DNA of 64,000 bases from Bolinopsis microptera (Eukaryota; Ctenophora; Tentaculata; Lobata; Bolinopsidae). Positions 33,375 through 45,004 of this stretch are shown here, in pieces (within the stretch, counting starts at the first letter, position 1; each line of letters opens with the position of its first letter). A program made the position numbers and the translations under genes. The notes below the pieces were generated by a model. That model made no database searches, was not told the origin of the DNA, and saw only the letters and a program-made list of their open reading frames with translations. Where the stretch lies: assembly GCF_026151205.1 (NCBI RefSeq), contig NC_087072.1, forward strand, positions 15,290,169 through 15,354,168. The letters are read 5' to 3'.

Positions 33375-34240
33375 GTATGAAAACAATTAGTCAGTTAATT
33401 GATGATGGTATGAAACCAAATTGGGGTACTGGGAGTCAAAATCCCGAATAAAATTGCAAAATCATATCGTATTTGTCCCAATCTCTGTCCCATTTTCCGT
33501 TTTTGAAGATGACATTTTCAGGACCGAAATTTTACAGTTCTGACTGATTTTTTCACCTGCAACCAATTATTAAGTCAACTATAGATGCTATAGGACACGA
33601 TTAAGGTGCCGGAAGTTTGATTCCGGTCGGAGGAAGCCCGGTCGGAGGAAGCTTAACAAAACGAAAAGTTGTATTTTTTAAATTCTGTCCCATTTTCAAA
33701 TATGAAATTTTCTGAACACAAATTTGACAGATTGGATGAAATTTCTGCCCAGAAACCAATTAGTCAGTTAATTAATGATGGTTTGAAACCAAATTGGGTT
33801 ACTGGGAGTCAAAATCCTGAATAAAATTGCAAAATCATATTGTCCCAATCTCTGTCCCATTTTCAGTTTTTGAAGATGACATTTCCAGGACCGAAATTTT
33901 ACAGTTTTTACTGATTTTTTCAACCGCAACCAATTAGATGCTATATATAACTATAGATGCCATTTGACACGATTGAGGTGCTGGAAGTTTGATTCCAGAC
34001 GGAGGAAGCCCACAACAGAAAGCTTAACAAAACAAAACGTTGTATTTTCAAAATTCTGTCCCATTTTCAAATATGAAATATTCTGAACACAAATTTGACA
34101 GATTTGATGAATGTTTTGCCCAGATCAGACCAAGTAGTCAGTTAATTGATGATGTTATGAAACCAAATTGAGGTACTGGGAATCAACATCCCGAAGAACA
34201 TTGCAAAATCATATTTTCCCTTTGTCTGTCTCATATATAA
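33375..34240. repeat. Satellite of about 373 bp, 2.3 copies
   Basis: TCAGTTAATT starts at 33391, 33764 and 34138; the 373-374 bp units share CCCATTTTCAAATATGAAAT, GGAAGTTTGATTCC and CAAATTTGACAGAT. The last copy is partial. Confidence 0.85.
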
Positions 34241-34249
34241 TCAAGAGTA

Positions 34250-36098
34250 CTATTTAAAAAAATAGCCTGCTGATTTATCGCGGCTGTTCTCATCTAAAAC
34301 TATGCTTGGTGTAGCTCGTTGGGAAAGTATAGGAATTCTAGTTCCTTTAGTTGTTCACAGATCGCCCTCTAAACTTACAAGGAAATATTTCCTGTATATC
34401 CTTGGTATATAAGCAACATTTGACATGAGAGCATAGTGTGGAGTGAGCTATGTGCCCATCCTTGGAGAACCCGGTGGATGTCCTTGCTGTACGGCAGTGT
34501 TAAACAAGGAACTGAAACCGAGGGGTTCCGTTCATGCCCTTCACACTTTGTTTCTGTCTAGTTCTAATGTACCGTCACAATAGTGACTTTAATATATAAT
34601 ACAATGAGACGATTTTCTGTTCATCAATTACAACTTTTTGTTTTAGATAGACTTCAATATTCATAAATCAAATTTTGGAAGTTAATTTATAGCTGTATAG
34701 CACAAGAACTACCAATTAATTATTCAGTTAATTCAAATATTAAACTTCGTATGTAGTGGATAAACGGTGGCAGGGGAAACGTCGTATGTGTAGATTTTGT
34801 GAAATAATATTCGGTCGTGAATTCAGAATAATTGGCGATGATTCAAATTTATTTTTAAATGTTAATCTCGTACTACATCCTCAATAATAAACTATAATTC
34901 CAGATTAATCCAAAATAATAATCATAAGATAAATAAGATGAAAAAGAAATATCTTTAGACAACTAAAGTCAAAAAAGCAAAAGATCGTTGCTTCTAATCA
35001 AATGATTCAGATTCGCGATCAGATATTCATATATATTACAGATAGTCACATATAATACCACACCAAAGCTGTGTTATATCACGATCTTGCTATTATACAT
35101 CAAACTATACGCGAGTTAGGAAACAATCGAACGTTTTTCCAACCCCAACCGAACTTCTTGGAAGGCATTAAATTACACAGTTTGGGAATTATTTAGAATG
35201 TGTTAAAATAACAGTGGGAACAAACTCCACGCTCAAAATAGGGTTGCCGGAAAGGAGAAATTTGGGCAATATTCTTACTATTATTTCTTAGTAATGTTTC
35301 TGCACTGGTTGGGAAAAATGCTTGCCGTACCCGAACCGAAAAAACTGCTAAAAACCGGATTGTAACAAACTGAAATTTCTGTGGTTTCCTAACACGCAGT
35401 GCATTAACAATAAAAATCTTCTTTCAAAAATGTTACTACATTGTATATACTAGCATTGCAATAGGATTCCACCAGCGTTTACGTATCTAAGATTAAACAT
35501 CAGTCCTTATATATAAGAAATGATTCTTACTGACAGAACCAGACAAAGTTAAAAGAATATCAAATCCTCAGTTATGGTGTGATAAAGTGCTAATGATATA
35601 ACAAAAATAATATATGCACAAATAAACGTAAACAACAACAAATAAACTCCGGGAGGTTCACAATTTTAAGTTAATCTAATTTTTAACCAGCATTCAAAAT
35701 ATTTCAAACATAGTCCCATGAACATATTGTTATCTAATATATATACATATATAATTTGTAGCAATCCTTGCGAGATTTATCAACAAAAATGCCCTGAATC
35801 TAGGCAGTTTAAGTCTGAGCTAGCTGCACGACTTTAGGTACATCAAAATTTCCTCTTATTTCCGGTGGTGTCATCTAATTTGACAATTTTAAAATTACGT
35901 CATATAATTATTATTTTTGGGAACATTTTATTCGCCAATGAATAATCATATGTCTGATTCAGATATCAATTTACTCGATTTTTCACTAAAACATGCGATG
36001 AATTTCGCAAGGTTCTTTAGGCACTCACGTGGCTATCAGGAAATATACAGCGAAATAAAACAAGAAATCACCTAGTTAAACACGTCTGTGGTTAAAAA
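34250..36098. other. AT-rich intergenic, 3' flank of Ric-8
   Basis: No gene was recognised. On the minus strand an AATAAA lies at about 35927-35933, about 165 bp after the Ric-8 stop, and is a reasonable polyadenylation signal. Confidence 0.45.
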
Positions 36099-36280
36099 TC
36101 ACGTCGCTTTCTTCCTCGGGTAAAAGTGATTGCTGTCTAATTTCAGATTTTCCTCCTCCTCATCGTCCTCGTCGTCAGAGCTTCCCTTAATGTCAGGGAG
36201 TTGAACCTTTGCTATCTGTTCAGCAATGTCCATTTCCTTTATTTTCCCGTCTTCGCCGACAGATCCTGGTTTGATCACTC
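36099..36280 (-). CDS. ric8: Ric-8 (synembryn) last exon
   Basis: Acceptor CTGCAG then GAGTGATCAAACCAGG, phase 1, to TGA at 36099-36101. It encodes VIKPGSVGEDGKIKEMDIAE, an acidic run (SSDDEDDEEEE) and a short basic end. In Ric-8 proteins the 'MTEEQKEHEA..L' helix is followed by 'viqP.g...dG'. The acidic tail contains Ser residues in CK2-like context (SSDDED), the kind of site known to be phosphorylated in vertebrate Ric-8A. Confidence 0.7.
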
Positions 36281-36434
36281 CTGCAGGAAAGTTCGTTAGA
36301 GTTCTTTATTAGGATTAGGAAAGTTTGATTCGAAATTTTAACTGTGTATTCTTGCATAATAGTAATACAGAGTGTGAGACTGCAATGAGAAAAGTACATG
36401 TTTAAAATGTTTTAAAGTGACAATTAAAACTTAC

Positions 36435-36536
36435 CTTTTCTGTGCATGTCGTCGATGAGGTTGATAAGCTTGTTCGCTTCAACTTCCTTTTCCGCCTCAG
36501 TCATGTTCTTGAGAACGGTGTTTTCTCTGGCAGGAC
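36435..36536 (-). CDS. ric8: Ric-8 penultimate exon
   Basis: Bounded by acceptor TGTCTTCAG and donor GTAAGT; phase 1 at both ends. It encodes PARENTVLKNMTEAEKEVEA and NKLINLIDDMHRK, matching the conserved 'nPmegMTeEqKEhEAmKLv.lfdkl' C-terminal helix of Ric-8, a chaperone and guanine-exchange factor for G-protein alpha subunits. The preceding exon, by phase and homology, is at 61809-61958, more than 25 kb away. Confidence 0.75.
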
Positions 36537-36759
36537 CTGAAGACATATTATTTATTAATCTATAATTATTAATTTTACATTTCCTTCTTCGCACCAGTAC
36601 TGAGGTAACGTTTTCAGTACTGGGCATAACCAGTACCATTTACACTTTAGATCGAGAAGAAATGTTCTGATCAGCTATAGAATAATAATAATATGAAGCT
36701 AATCGCCTAAAAGAAAAGAAAATTTGAACATTCAATTTTTGACAAAGATCTTCTCTAAC

Positions 36760-37042
36760 TAGTTGTATAAATATTTCGGAGTGTATTGATGGAATGAAAC
36801 AATGATCTGTGTGGTCAAATAGTTGTATCAGGCTGGTAAATTCGAGCATTTGTGCCTCACAAGAAGGAATGTATCGGAAATCGGAATGGGGGCTAACAAA
36901 CTTTAATAAGGAATAGATTGACTAACTTTGATGAGGGACAATTGTCAATCAGATTCAGTATATTACACATAGGCACTGATTAACTGTGAACTTATTGTAT
37001 TTTGTTTCCCCACTTTACAAGATTTTGTAATAAATTATTAAG
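36760..37042 (+). promoter_or_regulatory. Promoter/5' UTR of galectin gene 2
   Basis: Homologous to the blocks before genes 1 and 3 (GTATAAATATTTCGGAGT, TTTGATGAGGGACAA). The TATA-like word of the others is changed here (CACTGATTAACTG). Confidence 0.5.
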
Positions 37043-37097
37043 ATGAGAAACCTCCACGTTGTTCTTGGTCTGGGATTTATCGGACTTATCTTGGGTG
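37043..37097 (+). CDS. Galectin gene 2, exon 1: signal peptide
   Basis: MRNLHVVLGLGFIGLILG then donor G|GTAAGC, phase 1; close paralog of the first exons at 10769 and 45582. Confidence 0.7.
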
Positions 37098-38071
37098 GTA
37101 AGCAAACATTTTATTCCCACCAATGATAGTAAAAGAAACGATTCACATACTCTATTTCACCCCTGCCGAACTAGTAACTACCATACGTGCCGAATTATAG
37201 TCCACGTAGCATACTCTAGTTTGACATTGAATATTTGCAGAATTTAGTGTTTAAGTAACTGCCCACACGCAACCCTTCAATAACTCATGTAATTCATCTT
37301 AGAATTGCACAGAAATTTCAGAAATTATAGATATGGGCCAAACTTAGATTTCCTGAAAGTTTCATCAAATTTAATTAATTACAGTAGGTGTGGCTCGCCA
37401 ATCCCTCTTTTTCACTATTGTCACCATAAATTGAGAACGCTTTTAGCTAGGAACTTCAAAGTTTCTACACACATTTGGTTTAGTAATTGAAGTGCTTTCC
37501 AAAAATTTCAATTTGGTTGTTCACATTTTAACCGAGTTATGACCCTTTTAAGATATTGCAGATACGTGATCTCGGCACTTAATCAGTGATTTCGTCAACC
37601 AATCAGTAAATGTAATCTCATCTTGAATCGTGTTAACTGCACTCATTTAATAATGGTCAAGTTAGTTAAACTAGAATCAGAAATAATAAATCACACGTAA
37701 TGAATGCACATTGCACACCAATCCATGATGGCTAAAGATTAATTAGCTACTCACAATAATAGCTGTTAGTAACATATTTAGTATTCATTATTATACGTAT
37801 TCCGATTTGAAAAAGGATCAGCACTCACCAGAAAGAGGAGAAACAATTCAAGAGCTGCTCATTCTGGAAAAGTGCGTAAAAATTGCTTACGTAACAAATA
37901 AACCATTCCAAACAGAATACGATCGACAAAATACACAGTTAAGGCATCCAGTGACCAACTCACCAACTTTCCATATAACGTTCACTTATAGTTATAATTC
38001 AGCCCCTAAGCCTATTGTTGAACAAAAGACCGGGATGTACGAGTTAATCGTACCTCTACAAGGACTTCACA

Positions 38072-38077
38072 AGATTA
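38072..38077 (+). repeat. Target-site duplication AGATTA (left copy)
   Basis: AGATTA occurs at 38072-38077 immediately before the G run and at 43311-43316 immediately after the C run; collapsing the two restores the galectin reading frame (HKITAW). Confidence 0.7.
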
Positions 38078-38403
38078 GGGGGGGGGGGGGGGGGGGGCCA
38101 AGTGGATATTTGTAGATATTTGTAGATTAATGTAGAATGGATAATCCACGAAAAAAGTGGATGACATTCTACAAATATCTACATTAATCTCCAAAAATTC
38201 AGTAGAATTTCTGGGCATTAACTTCAATTTCATCACGTTTTATATATGCTAAGTGATTTAATGATATTATCTGACTACTTGCACAGTTCTTCTATGTTTA
38301 TTTGAGTGTATTTACATGGAGATTATGGTCCATAAACACTATCATATACAGAAAAGCAATGATCTAAAAGGGTGGAACTATCTAATTTAATGTTGCATAT
38401 TAT

Positions 38404-38427
38404 GGGGGGGGGGGGGGGGGGGGGGAT
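38404..38427. repeat. Poly-G tract (24 G)
   Basis: An internal homopolymer in the 5.2-kb element, possibly the end of an older nested copy. Flanks show no hairpin. Confidence 0.8.
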
Positions 38428-38529
38428 CTCTACCGGGGTGCTGTCAGTCTGAACTTCCAACCATGCCATCCGCCTGACTAGGGAGAGATAAAAGAGGTAC
38501 TGTTAAATATGGCAAAATAAAATTGTCAC

Positions 38530-41500
38530 AAGGTGGAATGAGGAGGAGGAGGTGGAAGAGGAGGCTAGGAGGACTGTGGAGAAGGAGGGGACTGAGGAGA
38601 AGGAAGAGGAGAACTGAGGAGGAGGACTGAGGAGAAGGAGGAAGAGGATGAGGACTGAGAAGGAAGAGGAGGAGGAGGATGAGGACTGGGGAGGAGGAGG
38701 AGGACTAAGGAGGAATATTGAGGAGGATGAGGATCACTGATCGGCTTAGGGCGAGGCCGAGGGGTACTTTTTTAGCTTAATAGCCGAGGCCGAGGAGTGC
38801 CATCTTAGTTAAGACCGAGGCCGAGGGAAGCCGTGGGGTGCTTTTTTGACCGAGGCAGAGGTCTATCCTAGTATATGCCCTTTGAATAAACGCCATCATG
38901 TAATTAGGAAAAAAATTAGGAATACTGTTTTCAGAAATGAGAAATGAGAATGTGTCGTACATATAAGGACTGAGGAGGAAGAGGATGACTGAGGAGGAGG
39001 AGGACTGAGGAAAAAGAGGACTGAGAAAGAGGTGGAGGAGGTTGAGGAGGACTGAGGAAGAGGAGGACGGAAGAGGACTGAGGAGGAAAAACACTCAAGA
39101 GGATCAGTAGGACTGAAAAGGAGAGAACTGAGGAGGAAAAGAGGAGGAGAATGACTGGGGAGGAAGAGTTAGGAGGGGGACTGAGGAGGAAGAATCAGAA
39201 GGAGGGGGACTGAGGAGGAAGTGTTAGGAGGAGGGGGACTGAGGAGGAAGATTAAGGAGGAGGTGGACTGAGGAGGAAGTTAGGAAGAGGAGGACTGAGG
39301 AGGAAGAGTTAGGAGGATCAGGAGGGGGACTGAGGAGAAGGACTTAGGAGAAGGAGGACTGAGGAGGAGGATGAGGGGAAGGAGGAAGAGAAGGAAGAGT
39401 AGGGGAGAAGGAAGCATCTAAATTTTATTTCCGTAACAGTTTTTGTCCGTTTTTGTCCATTTTTGTCCGCTTGCGGATGGGGAGACGGAGGACTGAGAAG
39501 AAACTGTACAAGCGAGGACTGAGGAGAACTGAGGAGGAAAAGGATAACTGAGGAGGAGGACTGAGGAAGAAGAGGACTGAAGGTGAGGTGGAGGGGGAGG
39601 AGGTTGAGGAGGACTGAGGAAGAGGAGGAGGAAAAATACTCAGGATGATCAGTAGGACTGAGAAGGAGAGGACTGAGGAGGAGGAGGACTGAGGAGAAGG
39701 AGAATGACTGGGAAGAAGGAGGACTGAGGAGGGGACTGAGGAGGAGGACTTAGGAGGAGGTGGAGGACTGAGGAGGATGATGGGGGAAGGAGGAGGAGTG
39801 GAGAAGGAGGAGGAGGAAGCATCTAAATGTTATTTCCGTGAGAGTTTTTGTCCGTTTGTATCCGTTTATGTCCGTTTTTGTCCGCTTTCTGAGGAAGAGG
39901 ATGCGGATGGGGAGACGGAGGACTGAGAAGGAACTGTACATGCGATGACTGAGGAGGACTGAGGAGGAGGAGTTTGAGGAGGACTGAGGAGGAGGGAAGG
40001 AGGTTGAGGAGGACTGTGAAGAGAAGGACTGAGGAGGAAGAGTTAGGAGGAGGACTGAGGAGGAAGAGTTAGGAGGAGGGAGACTGAAGAGGAAGAGTTA
40101 GGAGGAGGGGGACTGAGGAGGAAGACTTAGGAGGAGGAGGCCTGTAAAAATGTCCGCTTTCTGAGGAGGAGGATGCGGATGGGGAGACGGAGGACTGAGA
40201 AGGAACTGTACAATGTACATGCGATGACTGAGGAGGACTGAGGAGGGAAGGATGACTGAGGAAGAGGACTGAGGAAGAGGAGGACTGAGGATAAGGTGGA
40301 AGAGGGTGAGGAGGACGGAGGAAGAGGAGGACTGAGGAAGAGGAGGTCTGAGGAGGATGATAAGGAGGAGGATGTCAGGATGAGGAAGAGGATGAGTAGG
40401 AACACTGAGAAGGATGAGAAGGAGGATGAACCATCTAAATGTCATTTCCGTAACAGTTTTTGTTCACTCCGGACTGCGGAGGAGGATGATTGAAGAGGAG
40501 GAGGAGGAGGTTGAGGAGGACTGAGAAGGAGAAGGACTGAGGAGGAGAGGGACTGAGGAGGAGAAGGACTGAGGAGGAGGAGGAGGAAAAATACTCAGGA
40601 TGATCAGTAGGACTGAGAAGGAGAGGACTGAGGAGGAGGAGGACTGAGGAGAAGGAGAATGACTGGGAAGAAGGAGGACTGAGGAGGGGACTGAGGAGGA
40701 GGACTTAGGAGGAGGTGGAGGACTGAGGAGGATGATGGGGGAAGGAGGAGGAGTGGAGAAGGAGGAGGAGGAAGCATCTAAATGTTATTTCCGTGAGAGT
40801 TTTTGTCCGTTTGTATCCGTTTATGTCCGTTTTTGTCCGCTTTCTGAGGAAGAGGATGCGGATGGGGAGACGGAGGACTGAGAAGGAACTGTACATGCGA
40901 TGACTGAGGAGGACTGAGGAGGAGTTTGAGGAGGACTGAGGAGGAGGGAAGGAGGTTGAGGAGGACTGTGAAGAGAAGGACTGAGGAGGAAGAGTTAGGA
41001 GGAGGACTGAGGAGGAAGAGTTAGGAGGAGGGAGACTGAAGAGGAAGAGTTAGGAGGAGGGGGACTGAGGAGGAAGACTTAGGAGGAGGAGGCCTGTAAA
41101 AATGTCCGCTTTCTGAGGAGGAGGATGCGGATGGGGAGACGGAGGACTGAGAAGGAACTGTACAATGTACATGCGATGACTGAGGAGGACTGAGGAGGGA
41201 AGGATGACTGAGGAAGAGGACTGAGGAAGAGGAGGACTGAGGATAAGGTGGAAGAGGGTGAGGAGGACGGAGGAAGAGGAGGACTGAGGAAGAGGAGGTC
41301 TGAGGAGGATGATAAGGAGGAGGATGTCAGGATGAGGAAGAGGATGAGTAGGAACACTGAGAAGGATGAGAAGGAGGATGAACCATCTAAATGTCATTTC
41401 CGTAACAGTTTTTGTTCACTCCGGACTGCGGAGGAGGATGATTGAAGAGGAGGAGGAGGAGGTTGAGGAGGACTGAGAAGGAGAAGGACTGAGGAGGAGA

Positions 41501-41640
41501 GGGACTGAGGAGGAGAAGGACTGAGGAGGAGGAGGAGGTGTAGGAGGACTGAGGAGGAGGAGGAGGAGGAGGAGGAGGAGGAGGAGGAGGAGGAGGAGGA
41601 GGAGGAGGATAAGGAGGTGGAAGACTTGGGAGGAGGAAGA
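38530..41640. repeat. GA-rich minisatellite array (GAGGACTGAGGAG)
   Basis: About 3.1 kb of purine-rich plus strand built on GAGGA and GGACTGAGGAG units, with interspersed unique islands (for example CATCTAAATGTTATTTCCGT and TTGTCCGTTTTTGTCCGC). 41550-41609 is a pure GGA triplet run. All long ORFs here, on both strands, are low-complexity products of the repeat. Confidence 0.9.
39631..41540. repeat. Large tandem duplication, about 955 bp x 2, within the GA array
   Basis: 39631-40585 and 40586-41540 are almost identical, including the unique islands; the only obvious change is a 3-bp indel near 39968 versus 40922. The near identity means a very recent unequal exchange, or an assembly duplication. 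Confidence 0.85.
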
Positions 41641-41804
41641 GGACCAAAGAGGAGAAGGAGCAGTGTGGTTGACTATTTCGTAATCACCTCATGGGCAAGA
41701 GATCATTGCTTTGTGAAATTAGTATGAATTTATCTTGAGCCGTCCTGCAGGACATGCAAACTTTGCTGGAGTATAGTTTTGCGAAACAAACTTAACCCGA
41801 CCCT

Positions 41805-42100
41805 TGGAAATCATGACATTTGAACTCCCTCAGCTTCGCTTTCTTGATCGAAAGCTGATGCTAAAATCCCCCCCCCCCCCTCCTGAAGAAGAGGAGGTCT
41901 GAGGAGGATGATAAGGAGGAGGATGTCAGGATGAGGAAGAGGATGAGTAGGAACACTGAGAAGGATGAGAAGGAGGATGAACCATCTAAATGTTATTTCT
42001 GTAACAGTTTTTGTTCGCTCCGAACAAATCATGAACATTTGAACTCTCTCAGCTCCGCTTTCTTGATCGAATGCTGATGCTAAAATCCCCGAAATTAGTT
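41805..42100. repeat. Nested duplications beside the GA array
   Basis: 41805-41868 (AACTCCCTCAGCTTCGCTTT, CGAAAGCTGATGCTAAAATC) is repeated at 42030-42090. Between them a poly-C run (41868-41881) leads into 41882-42020, a copy of 41288-41412. The block is thus the left end of the transposase relic duplicated around a piece of the GA array. Confidence 0.7.
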
Positions 42101-42740
42101 TTTCCCCCGTTCAGCAACAGAGTTTCTGCCGATCTTATGTCGATCGTTCCGAAGAGGGTTGTGCTGACCTCAGTTGCTGCCTCCGAATCTGCTTCCTCCG
42201 ATTCTAACATATTATAAGTATCATCAGTGCAAGTGGGACAGTCCACTTCATCATTCTCACACTCAGTCAACTCTGCAGGGTCATTTATATCCTCCTCTCA
42301 TTCAATCGGATGATGTTTTCATCTTCAAATATTTGCAGGAAAGGTAACTTGAACTTCTTACCATCGTCCACGACAGCCTTGGTACCTCGTTCCATGGCTT
42401 TCTTCAAGCTATCTATTTTGATGTCACTTGAACTCAAATCGTGGACCTCCTTCGTATCATTCTTCCATGTCTCGTGTGGTAGTGGAACTTCTTCCCTGAA
42501 AATACTGCGTCCACGGGAATGGGCATAGGCTGTCATGTCATCTGCAAGAGCGAGCTCTGAGCGAAGATTTCTTTTCTCGCAGCCGTATGCTAAAGTTATG
42601 GCATCGAGATTTGTGCGGCGACCAGCAAAGATACCAGTTCGAATCCAAGCAAAGAGTTGTTCATTAGCATCAGATCCTAGTAGGTATGTTGTTACTTTTG
42701 CAGAAAAAGGAGATAGAGAATGAGTCCATCGCAAGTACAT
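42049..42740 (-). pseudogene. Transposase-like C-terminal relic inside the 5.2-kb element
   Basis: The frame 42740-42285 encodes LRWTHSLSPFSAKVTTYLLG, SDANEQLFAWIRTGIFAGRR and TNLDAITLAYGCEKRNLR; after a frame change near 42280 it continues as an acidic tail (EEDINDPAELTECENDEVD, ending near 42049). Upstream on the minus strand (about 42900-42780) a decayed stretch reads FSPEQRVEKAWYCKSF. The E-x-x-F-x-x-x-R followed by R-R-T-N pattern is like the last conserved block of several DDE transposases, but I cannot name the superfamily. It may be the residue of the element's own transposase. Confidence 0.5.
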
Positions 42741-43179
42741 TTCAGATCTTTAAACGTCTGCCAAGTTATAAACTGACAACTATCAGTTATATTAGATTTC
42801 CAGAGAACAAAAAAGACTTGCAGTACCAAGCCTTTTCTACTCTCTGCTCTGGACTAAAATCCTTGTCTAAGAAAGCCTCAGCTAGAAAATGGATACTCTT
42901 CAGAAAAAGTCCTGTGGCTGAATATCCTTCTCTCAAAAAATACTAGTATAAGCAGGACAGATCCAGAACAAGTGAAGGATCTTGACGGTCAGTCAGATTC
43001 AAAGCACTGAGAGAAGTATAGGCAAGCATTATATAGGGGTTGTCCTTGATGAAATTATAGATGAGTGGTTACATCAAATATGGAACCTAATTCAGGTATT
43101 TAATGACATGTATGATTACTGGAAGCTTTCTGGAATCCAATAGATAAAACATGTAATGGATAAGAAATCACACAAATTT

Positions 43180-43286
43180 CTATACATTTTTTGTAGATAA
43201 ATGTAGATATTTGTAGATTATTGTCAATGGATAATTCACGAAAAAAGTGGATGACATTCTACAAATATCTACAAATATCCACTTGG
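43180..43286. repeat. Right terminal hairpin of the 5.2-kb element
   Basis: GTAGATATTTGTAGATTATT and TTCTACAAATATCTAC flank the loop GAAAAAA. It matches the left-end hairpin at 38098-38190. Confidence 0.8.
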
Positions 43287-44196
43287 CCCCCCCCCCCCCC
43301 CCCCCCCCCCAGATTACCGCTTGGGGAGTATACCAGGATGGCAATTCCAAATTTAAGTACATTTTATAAATGTTATACATGTAACATGTTATATAATGTA
43401 CACATGTTACGCATGTTAAAGAGAATTAACATTTTGTCTATGAAACAATGTTTTTATGTCATGTGGACATAAAACAAAAGTTTGTTTGTAATACTGCAAA
43501 ATCTCACCTAAATTGTAACGAACTCCAGAATCTCATCCACGATATATCAGTACTCACACTTATATCCGCTATTGATTGTCACTATCGATTTCAGTTTAAA
43601 CATTCTTATGACAGATCGGAGATCAAATTGGGAGACGACTGAAAGATCAAAGACATACCTGCTTCATGTGGACTATATAGTAGTAACGTAATTGTGTTAA
43701 ACAGTAAAATTAATGGGTGTTGGGGATCAGAGGAGACCTTGGCTATTACCTTGGCTATTACTTTGGCTATTATGAGACATGAGTGCTGCACAGGAAAATC
43801 AGGGTAATATAATTTTATAACATTCCACCTCCAATTTTTATGAAGCTTTGATATCGGCCAACTCTATCCAGGTTTGCGGGTTGACAAAATAGTTCAGCTA
43901 GTAGGTGGCAGCAAAGGCTTCCAGTGGACCATTATTGACATTACAGAAGAATTCGCGTATGGCAACTAAGTTAAGGTCATCCTCCACGTCTAATTTTAGT
44001 TTGAAGTTTCCAGTCTTCAGCAGAAAATAACAGATTATAAATCTATTGTATAGAACTGATTGCAGTTGCTATTGTATTCATGGTAATGTAAAAACTTGAG
44101 AAGTCACCATTAAACCTTAGAACTACCAATAACTTTTTACAGAATAAAGTTTAGACAAATGGATCCAAAAAGAACATCCTCGCCAGACTTTTGAAA

Positions 44197-44915
44197 CACA
44201 AGAATCAATAGTTCCCACAGTCAGACAACGAATGAGTTAAAAAATTCCAAAAAAATCTTTATAACATCATTGGTAAAACATTTTCGGACATCTTCAATAC
44301 CTAATAAAGATAAGGGTTAATACTCCAATTATATCAGAAAATAATAATTAAAACTAAAGGATGTTAGGTAAAAAGAAGTCAAACTCTCAAAAATAGAATG
44401 GGAAGCACTCGGGTATGTTGTGGGGCCCCAACTAGTAGAAAAAATACGAGTCCCTGCATTAAGGGTGGAATAATTTAAGGACCATTATCAAAGGTTTTAT
44501 TTTCAAATAAAAGTGGCATACCAAAAGGATCACATGAATTAATACAATAAGGTTTCAAAGTTCTGAGTTTTTGTATAAGTAGGTGTTCGTTAACTTCTAA
44601 ATTACTAGAATTCTTTATATAGGGATAAAAATTAGGATAAAAACATTATAAAAAGCATCAAAATCAGGCCTATTAGAAAGGTTATGTGAGTCTATAAGGC
44701 GAGCTGCTAAACTATAAGTGTCACTATCATCAGATAAAAATCATCACTAAGTTTTAAGGAAGGGTCTTTCAATAATTTATAATAGTTAGCTCTATGTTCG
44801 GTTACTCTTTCATGCAAAGTCCTAATGGTACGTCCAACATAGCAGAAAGGAGATGGACACAATTTACAAATGAATATATAGACTATGCTGTAGCTAGAAC
44901 AGGTCTTTTGAATCA
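44197..44915 (-). pseudogene. Penelope-like retroelement fragment with GIY-YIG domain
   Basis: The minus strand reads VYIFICKLCPSPFCYVGRTI, RTLHERVTEHRANYY and, after frame changes, ARLIDSHNLSNRPDF and LLIQKLRTLKPYCINSCDPF. This is the GIY-YIG endonuclease that ends Penelope-like proteins (YVG-x-T, R-x-x-E-H, TL-P-G-N). Comparison with 9775-9800 shows it was inserted between TTTTGAAAC and the CCCTGTAT stretch of the galectin 3' flank. Several frameshifts. Confidence 0.75.
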
Positions 44916-45004
44916 CCCTGTATTAAACACATTATATAGGTATCTATAAAGTGTAATTATGACCAGTAAGTTATTATGTTTCAATTATCAAAGTGAAACT
45001 CTCT

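Larger units (their letters stand above)
38078..43310. mobile_element. 5.2-kb G-terminal hairpin (foldback) transposon inside a galectin exon
   Basis: The left end is 20 G then CCAAGTGGATATTTGTAGAT; the right end is its complement followed by 24 C. Each end carries a hairpin whose loop is GAAAAAA between ATAATCCAC/ATAATTCAC and GTGGATGACATTC (38098-38190 and 43185-43286). It is flanked by AGATTA duplications. Inside are a GA-rich array, a transposase-like relic on the minus strand and a second run of 24 G (38404-38427). The superfamily is not identified; the 6-bp duplication and G-run termini fit none of the well-known families exactly. Confidence 0.8.
37043..43970 (+). pseudogene. Galectin gene 2, disrupted (transposon in exon, frameshift, lost exon)
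   Basis: Signal exon 37043-37097. The first galectin exon is split into 38003-38077 (PKPIVEQKTGMYELIVPLQG, LHKI) and 43317-43356 (TAWGVYQDGNSKF) by the element 38078-43310. The second galectin exon (43595 to about 43737) keeps YLLHVDY and WGSEE words but has frameshifts and stops. The third exon is gone: the sequence passes straight to the intron before the last exon. The last exon (about 43882-43970) is intact: VQLVGGSKGFQWTIIDITEE. Its first galectin exon is strongly diverged from genes 1 and 3, so it was an old paralog before it died. Confidence 0.75.

Noticed and set aside
40098-41397. Ser/Pro/Leu-rich minus-strand ORFs in the GA array (115 and 92 codons, each seen twice)
   Set aside because: Translation of a CTCCTC minisatellite; low complexity, duplicated with the array, no start context or domain.
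42630-42660. GTTCGAATCC resembling a tRNA B box
   Set aside because: No A box or cloverleaf arms upstream; it lies within the transposase-like coding relic.
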